The notes beneath the pieces were generated by a model. It was not told the DNA's origin and did not search any database. It saw nothing but the letters and a program-made list of their open reading frames with translations. A DNA stretch of 18,114 nt from an uncultured Bacteroidota bacterium (lineage in GTDB: Bacteria; Bacteroidota; Bacteroidia; Flavobacteriales; Flavobacteriaceae). The stretch is taken from positions 1 to 18,114 of the forward strand of contig CACLQG010000022.1 in NCBI GenBank assembly GCA_902609035.1, given 5' to 3'. Numbering within the stretch: the stretch's first letter is position 1; each line of letters begins with the position of its first letter. Made by a program: the position numbers and the translations under genes. Positions 1 to 8,689 of the stretch are shown here, in pieces.

Positions 1-1
1 T

Positions 2-3000
2 CAAGGTAATGGTGGTGGTGGTGGTGGTGCATCTTCAGCTGGAGCTCGAGGTCAGGATAGGAACCGAGGAACTCTGGGTGGAGGTGGTGCAGGTACATCC
101 AATAGCATATCGGGCAGTTCAGTCATTTATGCTGCTGGAGGGGACGGTGGACCAGGCGGGCCTCGCCGAACTTTTACTGCCTCGAATGAAACAGGCAATA
201 CTGGTAATGGTGGAGATGGAGGAACTAATCGTATTGGAGGTAATGGTGCAAAAGGGATCGTGATTATAAGGTACCTAGGAAACCCAATAGCTACTGGCCC
301 TCCTCCATCAGGTGGAACTATAACTCAAGGTGGAGGGTATACCATCCACACCTTTACCCAAGTTGGAAACTCTAGCCTTACATTTTCATCTGGAGGTACC
401 TCAACCTCTACAGCTTCTGTTGATGAATTTTCAGCTATAGGTACATTGGTAAGTAAATTAACTGCTACTGATTCTGACACTACAAATTTTATTTATACTT
501 TAGTTTCAGGAGATGGATCTAATGACTTACATAATTCATATTTCTCGATTTCAAATAATCAACTTTTAGTAGCAAAAAATATTATTTATCATCAGACCCC
601 ATTAATGAAAATTAATGTTCAGGCCTTTGATGGATTAAATTCATTTACTAAAGGATTAACAATTAATGTCATAGACAATACACCTGCAACAGTATCATTG
701 ACTCATGACGAAGAAGACAATCAAATTTCAAACAATGATAAAATTAATTCTTCCAATTTTTCAATTACAGCAAGCTTTTCAGAACCAGTTTTAAACCCGA
801 TAATAGTCCTATCGGGACATCCTAATTTAGGAACTGTTTCCTATCCTATGAGTTTAAAATCTGGAACTAATTCAAGTTCTTGGGGGTATGATCTAAGTTT
901 ACAAACCTTACCTGACGGCAATTATACTTTGACAGCCCAAGTAACTGGTACAGATTTGGTAGGAAATCAAATTACAAATACAAACACCTTAACTATTGAA
1001 GTTGATACTCAAATACCTACTTTAACAATTTCTTCAAATCTTGGAATACATAGAAGCAACACTGCTAATGCGAATGACAATATTTCAGTTTCTGCTCAGT
1101 TTTCCGAGGAAATGATTCAATACCCAAAAATCACTCTTACTGGTATTGCATCAAATGTTAATATGACTAGTGCAAATTCATCAGGTACTTTTTGGGTTTA
1201 TAATTTCAATTCATCATTAATAAATAATTCAACAATTATAACTGTAGTTGCTACTGATACAGGTGGGAACTTCTACTCAGATCCAACTAACTCCTTTACT
1301 ATTGATAAAGATAATTCTCCTCCATATTTAGAGGATTTCAAAATGACTGGAAGCAATCTATTTTCTATAAGTTTTAATGAGGCTGTATTTTCAAAGTCTA
1401 CCTCATTAACAATAGAGGATTTAAATGCTAACGATTTTTATGCCCTTGTAAAAAGACCAATACCAATTATTTCTAACATTAATACAAGTACATCAGAGGT
1501 GATTACCTCGTCAAATATCTCTATATCTAATTTATCAGCATCTACCGCTTCTATCACCGAAATAAGCGAGTACGAGAAAGTTATTCCAGCCTCAATTACT
1601 CCTAGGTTTGATAAAAAATCATTTGATATAAATTTCACGGATCTTAGTCCTTATTATGGTGATCTCATACTTAAAATTTCAGATCCAATTTTTGATTTAG
1701 TCGGAAATCCACTTAATCAGTTGCCCTCATCTACATCAGTAACTTTATTCTTCGATAATGATGGAGATGGAATTGTTGATTCAATAGACCAATGTCCTGA
1801 TACTCCGACTGGAAATGAGGTTGATTCAAGTGGATGCTCAATAGACAACACTGATACTGACAAGGACGGAATCATTGACAATATTGACCCTGATGATGAT
1901 AATGACGGATTACCTGATATTGTAGAATTTTCATTTGGTAGTAATCCATTATTAGAAGATACCGATGGTGATAAATTAACTGATCTTGAGGAATTCGTAA
2001 TTGGAACAAAACCTAATAATCCAGATACCGACGCAGACACCATCAATGATTCAGAAGACCCTTTCCCTCTTAATTCAAAAGAAGGAAAAGACAGTGATAA
2101 AGATGGTATAGGAGATAATGCTGATCTTGATGATGATAATGATGGCCTTCTTGACTTAGAGGAACTTATCTATGGTACCAATCCACTTAATCCAGACACT
2201 GATGGGGATGGTCTTAGTGATGGTGTGGAAATTTCTATGAGCACTGATCCACAAAATCCAGACACAGATGGCGATGGTATTTTAGATGGCGAGGATTCAA
2301 ATCCATTCTCTCCTTTTGAAGTCGCGGACTTTGATAGAGATGGATTGCCTGACGATGTCGATCCTGATGATGACAATGATAATGTTCCTGATACTTTTGA
2401 GTATGCAATTGGTACTGATCCATATAATCCAGATACTGACGGAGATGGATTAGGTGATGGTTTTGAACTTCAATTAAAAACGAATCCTAATAATACTGAT
2501 ACCGATGGAGATGGAACCATTGATCCTATTGACCACTTCCCAACAGATCCATTTGAATATATAGATTCAGATAAGGATGGTTTAGGAGATGTCTATGATC
2601 GAGACGACGATAATGATGGTGTATCAGATATTGATGAGCTATCACAAAGAACCGATCCTAAAAATGCTGATAGTGATGGCGATGGGCTTACTGATTTTGA
2701 AGAAGTTACCCTAGGGACGGACCCAAGAACTACAGACACGGACAAAGATGGTCTTTCTGATAAACAGGAAAATGATCTGGGCACTGATCCACTTAATCCA
2801 GACACCGATGGCGATGGAATAAAAGATGGAGAAGACAAACTTCCTAATAATGCAGATGAGGACTTTGACAGTGATGAAGATGGAATTGGTGATAATAAAG
2901 ACCCTGATGATGATAATGATGGCTCACTGGATAGCGAGGAGATTGCAAACGGGACTGATCCACTTAATCCCGATACAGATGGCGATGGTTCTGATGATGG

Positions 3001-6000
3001 AGAGGAAGCTAAATTAGAAACGGATCCATTAAATCCTGATAGTGATGGAGATGGTATTTTAGACGGTGAAGATGACTTCCCTCTAGATCCTAACAGAGCT
3101 GATGATGCTGATGGAGATGGTATTCCTGATGGTGAAGATCCCGATGATGATAATGATGGTTTACTCGATGAAGAGGAAGTGGCTTTAGGAACAGATCCTG
3201 AGAAGCCTGATACAGATCAGGACGGGCTAAGTGATTTTGATGAAGCTGAATTAGACACAGATCCGCTTAACCCCGATACTGACGGTGATGTGCTCACTGA
3301 CGGTGAAGAAGTTGAGTATAAAACTAATCCATTAAGCTCTGATACAGATGATGATGGACTCACTGATGGAATGGAGATCTTAAAAGAAACAGACCCTAAT
3401 AATCCTGATAGTGATGGTGATGGAATCAAGGATGGAGCTGATAAGCTTCCTCTTAATGCTGGAGAGAGTCGAGACAATGATGGTGATGGAATCGGGGATC
3501 AGCAGGATGATGACGATGATAATGACGGGGTTTCTGACCAGGATGAGAAACAAATTGGAACCAATCCATTTAATCCTGATAGTGACGAGGATGGTCTAAG
3601 TGACGGTCAGGAAGTAGATAGAAGAACAGATCCTCTTAATCCAGATACCGATGGAGATGGTGTTGTTGATAAAGATGATAATTTCCCACTGGATGACAAG
3701 GAATCGATAGATACCGATAAAGATGGAATAGGCGACATATCAGATAAGGATGATGACAATGATGATATTACTGATGAGGAAGAAATAGCTTTAGGCACAG
3801 ATCCATTAAAAGCAGATACCGATGGAGACGGATTAAAAGATGGTGAAGAGGTTCAGGCCAATACAGATCCTCTTAATCCAGACAGTGATGGTGACGGCTC
3901 TCCTGATGGAAGTGATGACTTCCCGCTGGATCCAAATATTTCTGTTGATACTGATCGCGATGGTGTTTCAGATGAAAAAGAAAAAGAAATTAGAACCAAC
4001 CCTGAGAATCCAGACACTGATGGGGATGGATCTACTGATGGAGAGGAATTGGCAAGAGGAACAGATCCCAGAGATGTTGATAGTGATGATGACGGTATCA
4101 TTGATAGCGAGGATGATCTTCCACTAGACCCAACTGAAATAGTAGACACTGATTCAGATGGTATAGGAGATAATTCAGATATAGACGACGATGGAGATGG
4201 GATTGAGGATGCGATTGAAACGGCAGAAGGTACAGACCCAAAAAGCGCGGATACTGATGGCGATGGAGTTGGAGACTTTGATGAAAAAGATCTAGGCATT
4301 GATCCATTAAATCCGGATACCGATGGTGATGGACTGGATGATGGAGAAGAGCTTGAGATAAAAACTGATCCATTAAATCCTGACACCGATGGGGATGGAA
4401 CTGAAGACGGTGAAGATCAACTGCCACTTGATCCCCAGGGAAATAATGATAATGATAAGGATGGAATAAAGGACGAAGAAGATCCTGATGATGATAACGA
4501 TGGACTGACAGACGAGCAAGAAGCTAGTCAAAATACTGATCCATTTAACCCTGACACCGATGGAGATGGGGTGTCTGATGGAGAGGAGATCAAGTTAAAC
4601 TCTAATCCAAATGATATTGATACCGACGGTGACGGGCTGGACGACGGGGTTGAACTAGCCATGTCTACGGATCTTACAGATAGTGACTCTGATGGAGATC
4701 GAATACCAGACGGACAAGATGCATTCCCTCTTGATCCTTATGAAAATATAGATACTGACGGAGACGGGATAGGAGACGATGTTGATTTAGATGATGATAA
4801 TGATGGTCTTTCAGATACTACCGAAGCTAAATATGGTACTAATCCTTTGGTAGCTGATTCTGATGACGATGGTCTTACAGATGGAGCAGAAATTCGCCTA
4901 ACCACTAATCCACTAAATAAGGATTCAGATGGGGATCAAACCCTTGATGGGGATGATGATTTCCCACTCAATGCTGATGAAGATACAGATACTGACTATG
5001 ATGGTATTGGAAACAACACCGATACAGATGATGATAACGATGGAGTGTTAGACCTTATAGATAACTTCCCTACAGATGCATCCGAGGTAAACGATATTGA
5101 TGGAGATGGAGTTGGAAACAATGCTGATGTAGATGATGATAATGATGGGGTTAATGATTTTACAGAAATGCAGTTTTTAGCCATTTTGCAACCCATTGAT
5201 ATTTCATTCTCAAAAAATACTACCACAACAAACACACTTGAGTCTGATGATCGACGTGGATTATCTAATCCATTTAGAGGAGTAGGGAAGTGGAAAATAA
5301 GAAAGCAAGTCTCTGGAGGGGCAGATGCTCATTTATTCACCGTTAAATACGGAGAGCCAGGGGCTAAACAAAACTATGAGAATTATTCGCAAAGATCTGT
5401 TGTAAGAAGAGGTACAAATAGGGATGAGGAAGAAGAGGAAGAAGAGGAAGAAGAGGGAATACTCTCATTTATCAGCCCTCCAGACCCTAATAATCCTCAG
5501 GATCATAATAAAGACGGTATTTACGAAGTGGTGATTGGTTATGTAAACACAGAACTTGGAGATTTGAATGTACCTATACCAAATACTCCTATGAATGTAA
5601 CTTTTTCAGATTCATCGACTCTGGATATTGTATCATTAACAACAAGCCAAACCCCTGTGGAGGAAGTCGATCCAGATATTATTCAATCCGATACTGATGC
5701 AGATGGATATGTCAACTCTATTGATGAAGATGATGATGGTGATGGTATTGACAGTCAATTTGAAGCAATGCAATCAAACAGCTTCTCCGCCAGGAGCGCA
5801 AGGAGAAGGTCTGATGATTTTGATGGAGATGGTATTGTTGACTCTTTGGATCCAGACGATGAAAATGATGGTCTGTTCACCCAATATGAGAACCCTGATC
5901 CTAATGGTGACAGAAGAGCTGATGATGCGCAAGACACTGATGGAGACGGATTACCTGATTATATCGATGATGATGATGATGGAGATGGAATTTTGACCAT

Positions 6001-6841
6001 AATAGAGGGTGCAGATCTAAATTTCGATGGAAACCCTGATGATGCCATTGATTCAGACCTTGATGGAATATATGATTACATTGACTATGACGATGATAAT
6101 GATGGAGTACCTACTTCATTGGAACTAGGAGACGGACGGAATTACAGAGACTCAGATTTCGATGGTATTCCAGATTACTTGGATACAGACGATGATGGAG
6201 ATGGGATTTTAACTAGGCTAGAGGTAGATCTTGAAGCAAAGGATTTTGAATCAAGGTTAATCGATTTAGATGGTGATGGTAAACCCAATTATCTCGACAG
6301 AGACGATGATGGTGATGGAAAACAATCCATAGATGAAGATTTTAATTTAAATGGTAGTCCTGCAGATGATGACCAAGATGGCGATGGATTGATAGATGCT
6401 TATGATTCCATGAAATTAGATTGTGACCAAGATGGAGTAATTGATGAGTTAGATGCAGAAAATTGTAACCCTTATAACGATAGTGATGGAGATGGTTTTG
6501 CTAATATTGATGAAATAAGTTGTGGTGTTAATCCTTCTGATCCATTGAGTGTATGTGAGGATTATGCATCTATTGAACTAGAAATAACTGACTTTTTCTC
6601 GCCCAATGGAGATGGTATAAACGATCAATGGGCAGACGACGCATTTGTACGTTACAATGATAACGAAGTATGGATATACAACAGATCTGGGCAATTAATT
6701 TTTAATCAGATTAATTATCAAAATGAATGGTCTGGAAAATTTAAAAATGAAGACCTTCCGGAGGGAAGTTATTATTATTTAATTGATTTTAATAGGAATG
6801 GTAGTCCTGATTATCAGGGTGTTATCTATTTAGCTAGATAA
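2..6841 (+). CDS. Giant secreted TSP3-repeat protein with type B T9SS C-terminal domain, 5'-partial
   Basis: The frame is open from base 2, so the gene begins left of the window; the GTG at 260 is not its start because glycine-rich coding sequence runs through it in frame. At least 2,279 residues are present. Domains by nucleotide position: glycine-rich region ending in GIVIIRY (2-280), apparent start of a second such domain (about 300-390), cadherin-like (about 412-680), two Ig-like domains (about 683-1310), a third Ig-like region (1315-1745), TSP3 array 1 (1751-5165), cadherin-like module with acidic insert (5260-5690), TSP3 array 2 (5690-6560), and a CHU_C/gliding-motility-type C-terminal domain (6578-6838) with FSPNGDGIND and ending QGVIYLAR. 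Known of the family: such domains direct export by the type IX system, often with a PorP/SprF partner. Inference: a calcium-stiffened surface adhesin or gliding-related protein. The ligand is unknown. The product is strongly acidic. Confidence 0.93.
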   Translation, partial: QGNGGGGGGASSAGARGQDRNRGTLGGGGAGTSNSISGSSVIYAAGGDGGPGGPRRTFTASNETGNTGNGGDGGTNRIGGNGAKGIVIIRYLGNPIATGPPPSGGTITQGGGYTIHTFTQVGNSSLTFSSGGTSTSTASVDEFSAIGTLVSKLTATDSDTTNFIYTLVSGDGSNDLHNSYFSISNNQLLVAKNIIYHQTPLMKINVQAFDGLNSFTKGLTINVIDNTPATVSLTHDEEDNQISNNDKINSSNFSITASFSEPVLNPIIVLSGHPNLGTVSYPMSLKSGTNSSSWGYDLSLQTLPDGNYTLTAQVTGTDLVGNQITNTNTLTIEVDTQIPTLTISSNLGIHRSNTANANDNISVSAQFSEEMIQYPKITLTGIASNVNMTSANSSGTFWVYNFNSSLINNSTIITVVATDTGGNFYSDPTNSFTIDKDNSPPYLEDFKMTGSNLFSISFNEAVFSKSTSLTIEDLNANDFYALVKRPIPIISNINTSTSEVITSSNISISNLSASTASITEISEYEKVIPASITPRFDKKSFDINFTDLSPYYGDLILKISDPIFDLVGNPLNQLPSSTSVTLFFDNDGDGIVDSIDQCPDTPTGNEVDSSGCSIDNTDTDKDGIIDNIDPDDDNDGLPDIVEFSFGSNPLLEDTDGDKLTDLEEFVIGTKPNNPDTDADTINDSEDPFPLNSKEGKDSDKDGIGDNADLDDDNDGLLDLEELIYGTNPLNPDTDGDGLSDGVEISMSTDPQNPDTDGDGILDGEDSNPFSPFEVADFDRDGLPDDVDPDDDNDNVPDTFEYAIGTDPYNPDTDGDGLGDGFELQLKTNPNNTDTDGDGTIDPIDHFPTDPFEYIDSDKDGLGDVYDRDDDNDGVSDIDELSQRTDPKNADSDGDGLTDFEEVTLGTDPRTTDTDKDGLSDKQENDLGTDPLNPDTDGDGIKDGEDKLPNNADEDFDSDEDGIGDNKDPDDDNDGSLDSEEIANGTDPLNPDTDGDGSDDGEEAKLETDPLNPDSDGDGILDGEDDFPLDPNRADDADGDGIPDGEDPDDDNDGLLDEEEVALGTDPEKPDTDQDGLSDFDEAELDTDPLNPDTDGDVLTDGEEVEYKTNPLSSDTDDDGLTDGMEILKETDPNNPDSDGDGIKDGADKLPLNAGESRDNDGDGIGDQQDDDDDNDGVSDQDEKQIGTNPFNPDSDEDGLSDGQEVDRRTDPLNPDTDGDGVVDKDDNFPLDDKESIDTDKDGIGDISDKDDDNDDITDEEEIALGTDPLKADTDGDGLKDGEEVQANTDPLNPDSDGDGSPDGSDDFPLDPNISVDTDRDGVSDEKEKEIRTNPENPDTDGDGSTDGEELARGTDPRDVDSDDDGIIDSEDDLPLDPTEIVDTDSDGIGDNSDIDDDGDGIEDAIETAEGTDPKSADTDGDGVGDFDEKDLGIDPLNPDTDGDGLDDGEELEIKTDPLNPDTDGDGTEDGEDQLPLDPQGNNDNDKDGIKDEEDPDDDNDGLTDEQEASQNTDPFNPDTDGDGVSDGEEIKLNSNPNDIDTDGDGLDDGVELAMSTDLTDSDSDGDRIPDGQDAFPLDPYENIDTDGDGIGDDVDLDDDNDGLSDTTEAKYGTNPLVADSDDDGLTDGAEIRLTTNPLNKDSDGDQTLDGDDDFPLNADEDTDTDYDGIGNNTDTDDDNDGVLDLIDNFPTDASEVNDIDGDGVGNNADVDDDNDGVNDFTEMQFLAILQPIDISFSKNTTTTNTLESDDRRGLSNPFRGVGKWKIRKQVSGGADAHLFTVKYGEPGAKQNYENYSQRSVVRRGTNRDEEEEEEEEEEGILSFISPPDPNNPQDHNKDGIYEVVIGYVNTELGDLNVPIPNTPMNVTFSDSSTLDIVSLTTSQTPVEEVDPDIIQSDTDADGYVNSIDEDDDGDGIDSQFEAMQSNSFSARSARRRSDDFDGDGIVDSLDPDDENDGLFTQYENPDPNGDRRADDAQDTDGDGLPDYIDDDDDGDGILTIIEGADLNFDGNPDDAIDSDLDGIYDYIDYDDDNDGVPTSLELGDGRNYRDSDFDGIPDYLDTDDDGDGILTRLEVDLEAKDFESRLIDLDGDGKPNYLDRDDDGDGKQSIDEDFNLNGSPADDDQDGDGLIDAYDSMKLDCDQDGVIDELDAENCNPYNDSDGDGFANIDEISCGVNPSDPLSVCEDYASIELEITDFFSPNGDGINDQWADDAFVRYNDNEVWIYNRSGQLIFNQINYQNEWSGKFKNEDLPEGSYYYLIDFNRNGSPDYQGVIYLAR
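11..28 (+). repeat. (GGT)6 trinucleotide repeat in coding sequence
   Basis: Six perfect GGT triplets encode six consecutive glycines in the glycine-rich region of the giant protein. Copy-number change would alter length by one glycine per unit without breaking the frame. Confidence 0.85.
1859..5165 (+). repeat. TSP3 array 1: 12 full modules plus two short ones
   Basis: Each module is a 35-residue core (DxDGIGD, then DxDDDNDG, a linker and an FPLDP-like end) carrying inserted 22-residue units of the type TDPLNPDTDGDG followed by DGEE. Core starts read from the sequence are 1859, 2096, 2333, 2570, 2873, 3110, 3479, 3716, 3953, 4151, 4454, 4757, 4994 and 5099. Intervals are 237, 237, 237, 303, 237, 369, 237, 237, 198, 303, 303, 237 and 105 nt. 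All but the 198 equal 105 + 66n, with n = 0, 2, 3 or 4. The 198 interval is 39 nt short of 237 and lacks the DDDNDG part of its core. Aspartates in DxDxDG are the expected calcium ligands. Many synonymous differences (GAT/GAC, GGA/GGT/GGC) show the copies are old or selected at protein level. Confidence 0.93.
5260..5690 (+). other. Cadherin-like module with acidic insertion, between the two TSP3 arrays
   Basis: The flanks read like two halves of one bacterial cadherin-like repeat: SGGADAHLFTV near 5318-5345 and GILSFISPPD then NPQDHNKDGIYEV near 5456-5530. In ordinary repeats of this kind a short turn links these halves. Here about 35 residues intervene, with a basic stretch (RSVVRR) followed by ten glutamates. 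The fold assignment is from remembered motif patterns and the insertion is inferred. Confidence 0.5.
5426..5455 (+). repeat. Poly-glutamate microsatellite (9-bp unit)
   Basis: Ten glutamate codons alternate GAG GAA GAA in a 9-bp period (three full units plus GAG). It is in frame inside the cadherin-like module, so unit gain or loss would keep the frame. Confidence 0.85.
5690..6560 (+). repeat. TSP3 array 2, DDDGDG type
   Basis: This block differs from array 1. Its units follow DxDGIPDYxD then DDDGDGI and a variable acidic linker, with no TDPLNPDTDGDG units. About six irregular copies are visible between 5690 and 6480. It contains a basic patch (SARSARRRS, near 5791-5815) and ends with cysteines near 6421, 6466, 6523 and 6553, just before the secretion domain. 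Calcium binding is inferred from the aspartate pattern. Confidence 0.85.
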
Positions 6842-6844
6842 TTG

Positions 6845-7756
6845 ATGATTTTACGTTGTCTATTTTTTCTGTTTCCATTATTACTATTTTGCCAGCAAGA
6901 TGGTTATCTATCATTATACATGTATAATATGAATCTGATCAATCCCGCTTTTGCAGGATCTGAAGGAAAGCATGTTTTTTCTCTAACATCAAGGAATCAA
7001 TGGAATAGTATAGACGAAAGTCCAAAAACAACGGGACTCTCTTATTCTCAATCTAGAAAGAATAATGTTGGAATTGGTTTATCAATTATCTCCGACAAAA
7101 TATTCATTGAAAATCAGACGATGGTTACAATTGATTTTTCTTATAGGCTTACATTAGGAGATGACAGTAACTTATTTTTTGGGATTAAAGGAGGTGGAAA
7201 TTCATACAGTGCTGATCCTAGTCCACTTTCAGGTTTTTCTCAACTTCCTGATCCAGCACAAAAATCTTTAAGTAGATTTATCCCAAATATGGGCGTAGGG
7301 TTTTTATTTAAAAAGAGTAGTTTTTGGTTATCTGGCTCGATACCAAGGTTATTTAATTCCAAAAGAGATGACGACATAGAGGTTCAATCTAGAGAAAGGA
7401 TTCATATCTATCTTTCAGGAGGTGCTCAGTTCAATATCACCGAAAATTTTTCCATCAAACCCAATTTGATGTATAGAAAAGGTAAAGGACTCCCCAACTC
7501 TATTGACTTTAATGGGTGGGTTTCCTACCTCAATAAATTTGAAATTGGAATTTCCTTTAAATCAGCCTCTGTTTACTCATTTTTAGCGGCGGTATCGGTA
7601 GGAGAAAACATCAGAATAGGCTACGCATACGACAGCTTTAGAGACGTTACCTTATCTGGTTTGAATCTAAAAGGTCATGAACTTGCTGTTCGTTTTACTC
7701 TGGGAGAAATAGGAAGTAATGAAGCTACTGAAGTTTCTTCAGAATCAGAAGAATAG
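6845..7756 (+). CDS. PorP/SprF-like outer-membrane protein
   Basis: The start is taken as ATG 6845, three bases after the TAA of the giant protein; a TTG at 6842 is also in frame. The 303-residue product has a hydrophobic N-terminal signal (MILRCLFFLFPLLLF) with likely cleavage near CQQ. The mature N-terminus YLSLYMYNMNLINPAFAGS matches the hallmark of the PorP/SprF family (QYMFN...INPAYAGS). The rest is alternating polar and hydrophobic, glycine-rich segments expected of an outer-membrane beta-barrel, about the usual family length of 300. Such proteins are often encoded directly after substrates with type B secretion domains, and SprF is needed for SprB export in Flavobacterium. The tight spacing suggests co-transcription and perhaps translational coupling. 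Inference: it serves as partner or anchor for the upstream giant protein. Confidence 0.9.
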   Translation: MILRCLFFLFPLLLFCQQDGYLSLYMYNMNLINPAFAGSEGKHVFSLTSRNQWNSIDESPKTTGLSYSQSRKNNVGIGLSIISDKIFIENQTMVTIDFSYRLTLGDDSNLFFGIKGGGNSYSADPSPLSGFSQLPDPAQKSLSRFIPNMGVGFLFKKSSFWLSGSIPRLFNSKRDDDIEVQSRERIHIYLSGGAQFNITENFSIKPNLMYRKGKGLPNSIDFNGWVSYLNKFEIGISFKSASVYSFLAAVSVGENIRIGYAYDSFRDVTLSGLNLKGHELAVRFTLGEIGSNEATEVSSESEE

Positions 7757-7852
7757 ATTTTCGATTTACTACATTTTTTAATCTTTATTATTAAAATCCT
7801 CTAACTCACGTGATTGAAAAAAAATAGTTAGTTTTATATATATAATGTGTAT

Positions 7853-8689
7853 ATGAATGAGATCATAAACTATTTTGAAAATATTCCTGCACTACACCGA
7901 AGTTTATTGCTGATAGGTGGAATCTCTTTTTTTTGGTTTATGGAAGAGTTCTTCCCATTATTTAAATTCAATTACAAAAAATGGTTCCATGCTCTGCCCA
8001 ATATCTTTTTTACAATCAGCACAATTATAATCAACTTCTCAATGGCTTTTTTACTATTGAGTGCCTCCGACTGGACTGTCAACAACAATTTTGGATTACT
8101 ACAATGTATTCCCAATCTTCCCCTTTGGATGGAATTATTCTTGGGTGTTTTAATTTTAGATCTTGTGGGCGCCTACCTCCCACACTATACTGAACACAGA
8201 ATTAAACCCTTGTGGAAGATTCACTTAGTTCACCACAGTGATCCAAATGTTGATACCACAACTGCAAATAGACACCACCCACTAGAGAGTGTTGTGAGAT
8301 TTTTTTTTACTCTTACAGGTGTTTTTTTGTTGGGCACCTCCATAGGAATAATAATGATTTATCAAGCCTTATCAGTTTTATCAAGCCAATTCAACCACGC
8401 CAATATAAAGCTCCCCAAAAAAGTAGATCGTTGGATCAGTTATTTTATGGTGTCACCAGATATGCATAAAATTCATCACCACTATCGCTTACCCTATACC
8501 GATACCAATTACGGGAACATTTTTTCAATTTGGGATAGACTTCTTGGAACTTTTAGCTATTATGAAAGAGAAAGTATTGTATATGGCGTTGATGTTTTTC
8601 CCGATAAAGTTAAAAATACACAAGTATGGAGTCTGCTAAAACAACCTTTTGAAAAATACAAAAAGTCAAATATGGAAAAGCTCGACTAA
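7853..8689 (+). CDS. Sterol desaturase/fatty acid hydroxylase family membrane enzyme
   Basis: The start is taken as ATG 7853; GTG 7847 is also in frame, two codons upstream. The 278-residue protein has several hydrophobic segments and the histidine clusters of the di-iron hydroxylase superfamily: HYTEH (residues 111-115), HLVHH (124-128), NRHHP (139-143), NHAN (181-184) and HKIHH (205-209). These histidines bind two irons that activate oxygen to hydroxylate or desaturate a lipid substrate at the membrane. The substrate cannot be told from sequence; bacterial relatives act on fatty acids, carotenoids or hopanoid-like lipids, and many are uncharacterised. The gene stands alone, 96 bases after the PorP-like gene, and its TAA overlaps the hisS stop by four bases on the other strand. 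Confidence 0.88.
   Translation: MNEIINYFENIPALHRSLLLIGGISFFWFMEEFFPLFKFNYKKWFHALPNIFFTISTIIINFSMAFLLLSASDWTVNNNFGLLQCIPNLPLWMELFLGVLILDLVGAYLPHYTEHRIKPLWKIHLVHHSDPNVDTTTANRHHPLESVVRFFFTLTGVFLLGTSIGIIMIYQALSVLSSQFNHANIKLPKKVDRWISYFMVSPDMHKIHHHYRLPYTDTNYGNIFSIWDRLLGTFSYYERESIVYGVDVFPDKVKNTQVWSLLKQPFEKYKKSNMEKLD

Noticed and set aside
9..263. Plus-strand frame starting MVVVVVVH
   Set aside because: It is a shifted reading of the GGT repeat and glycine-rich codons of the giant protein; the true frame is open over the same bases.
1859..5165. CRISPR or satellite DNA array
   Set aside because: The repeats are protein-coding, in frame, with synonymous variation, and lack constant repeats with unique spacers.
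1717..5235. Many Ser/Pro-rich minus-strand frames and Met-rich plus-strand frames
   Set aside because: They are shadows of the GAT/GAC/GGA-rich TSP3 repeats read antisense or shifted; none has its own domain signature.
7814..7846. TTGAAA and TATAAT upstream of the desaturase as a sigma-70 promoter
   Set aside because: The spacing is 21 bp, and Bacteroidota use TTTG/TAnnTTTG rather than the E. coli consensus. TAGTTTTA nearby misses the final G and lacks a -33 partner.
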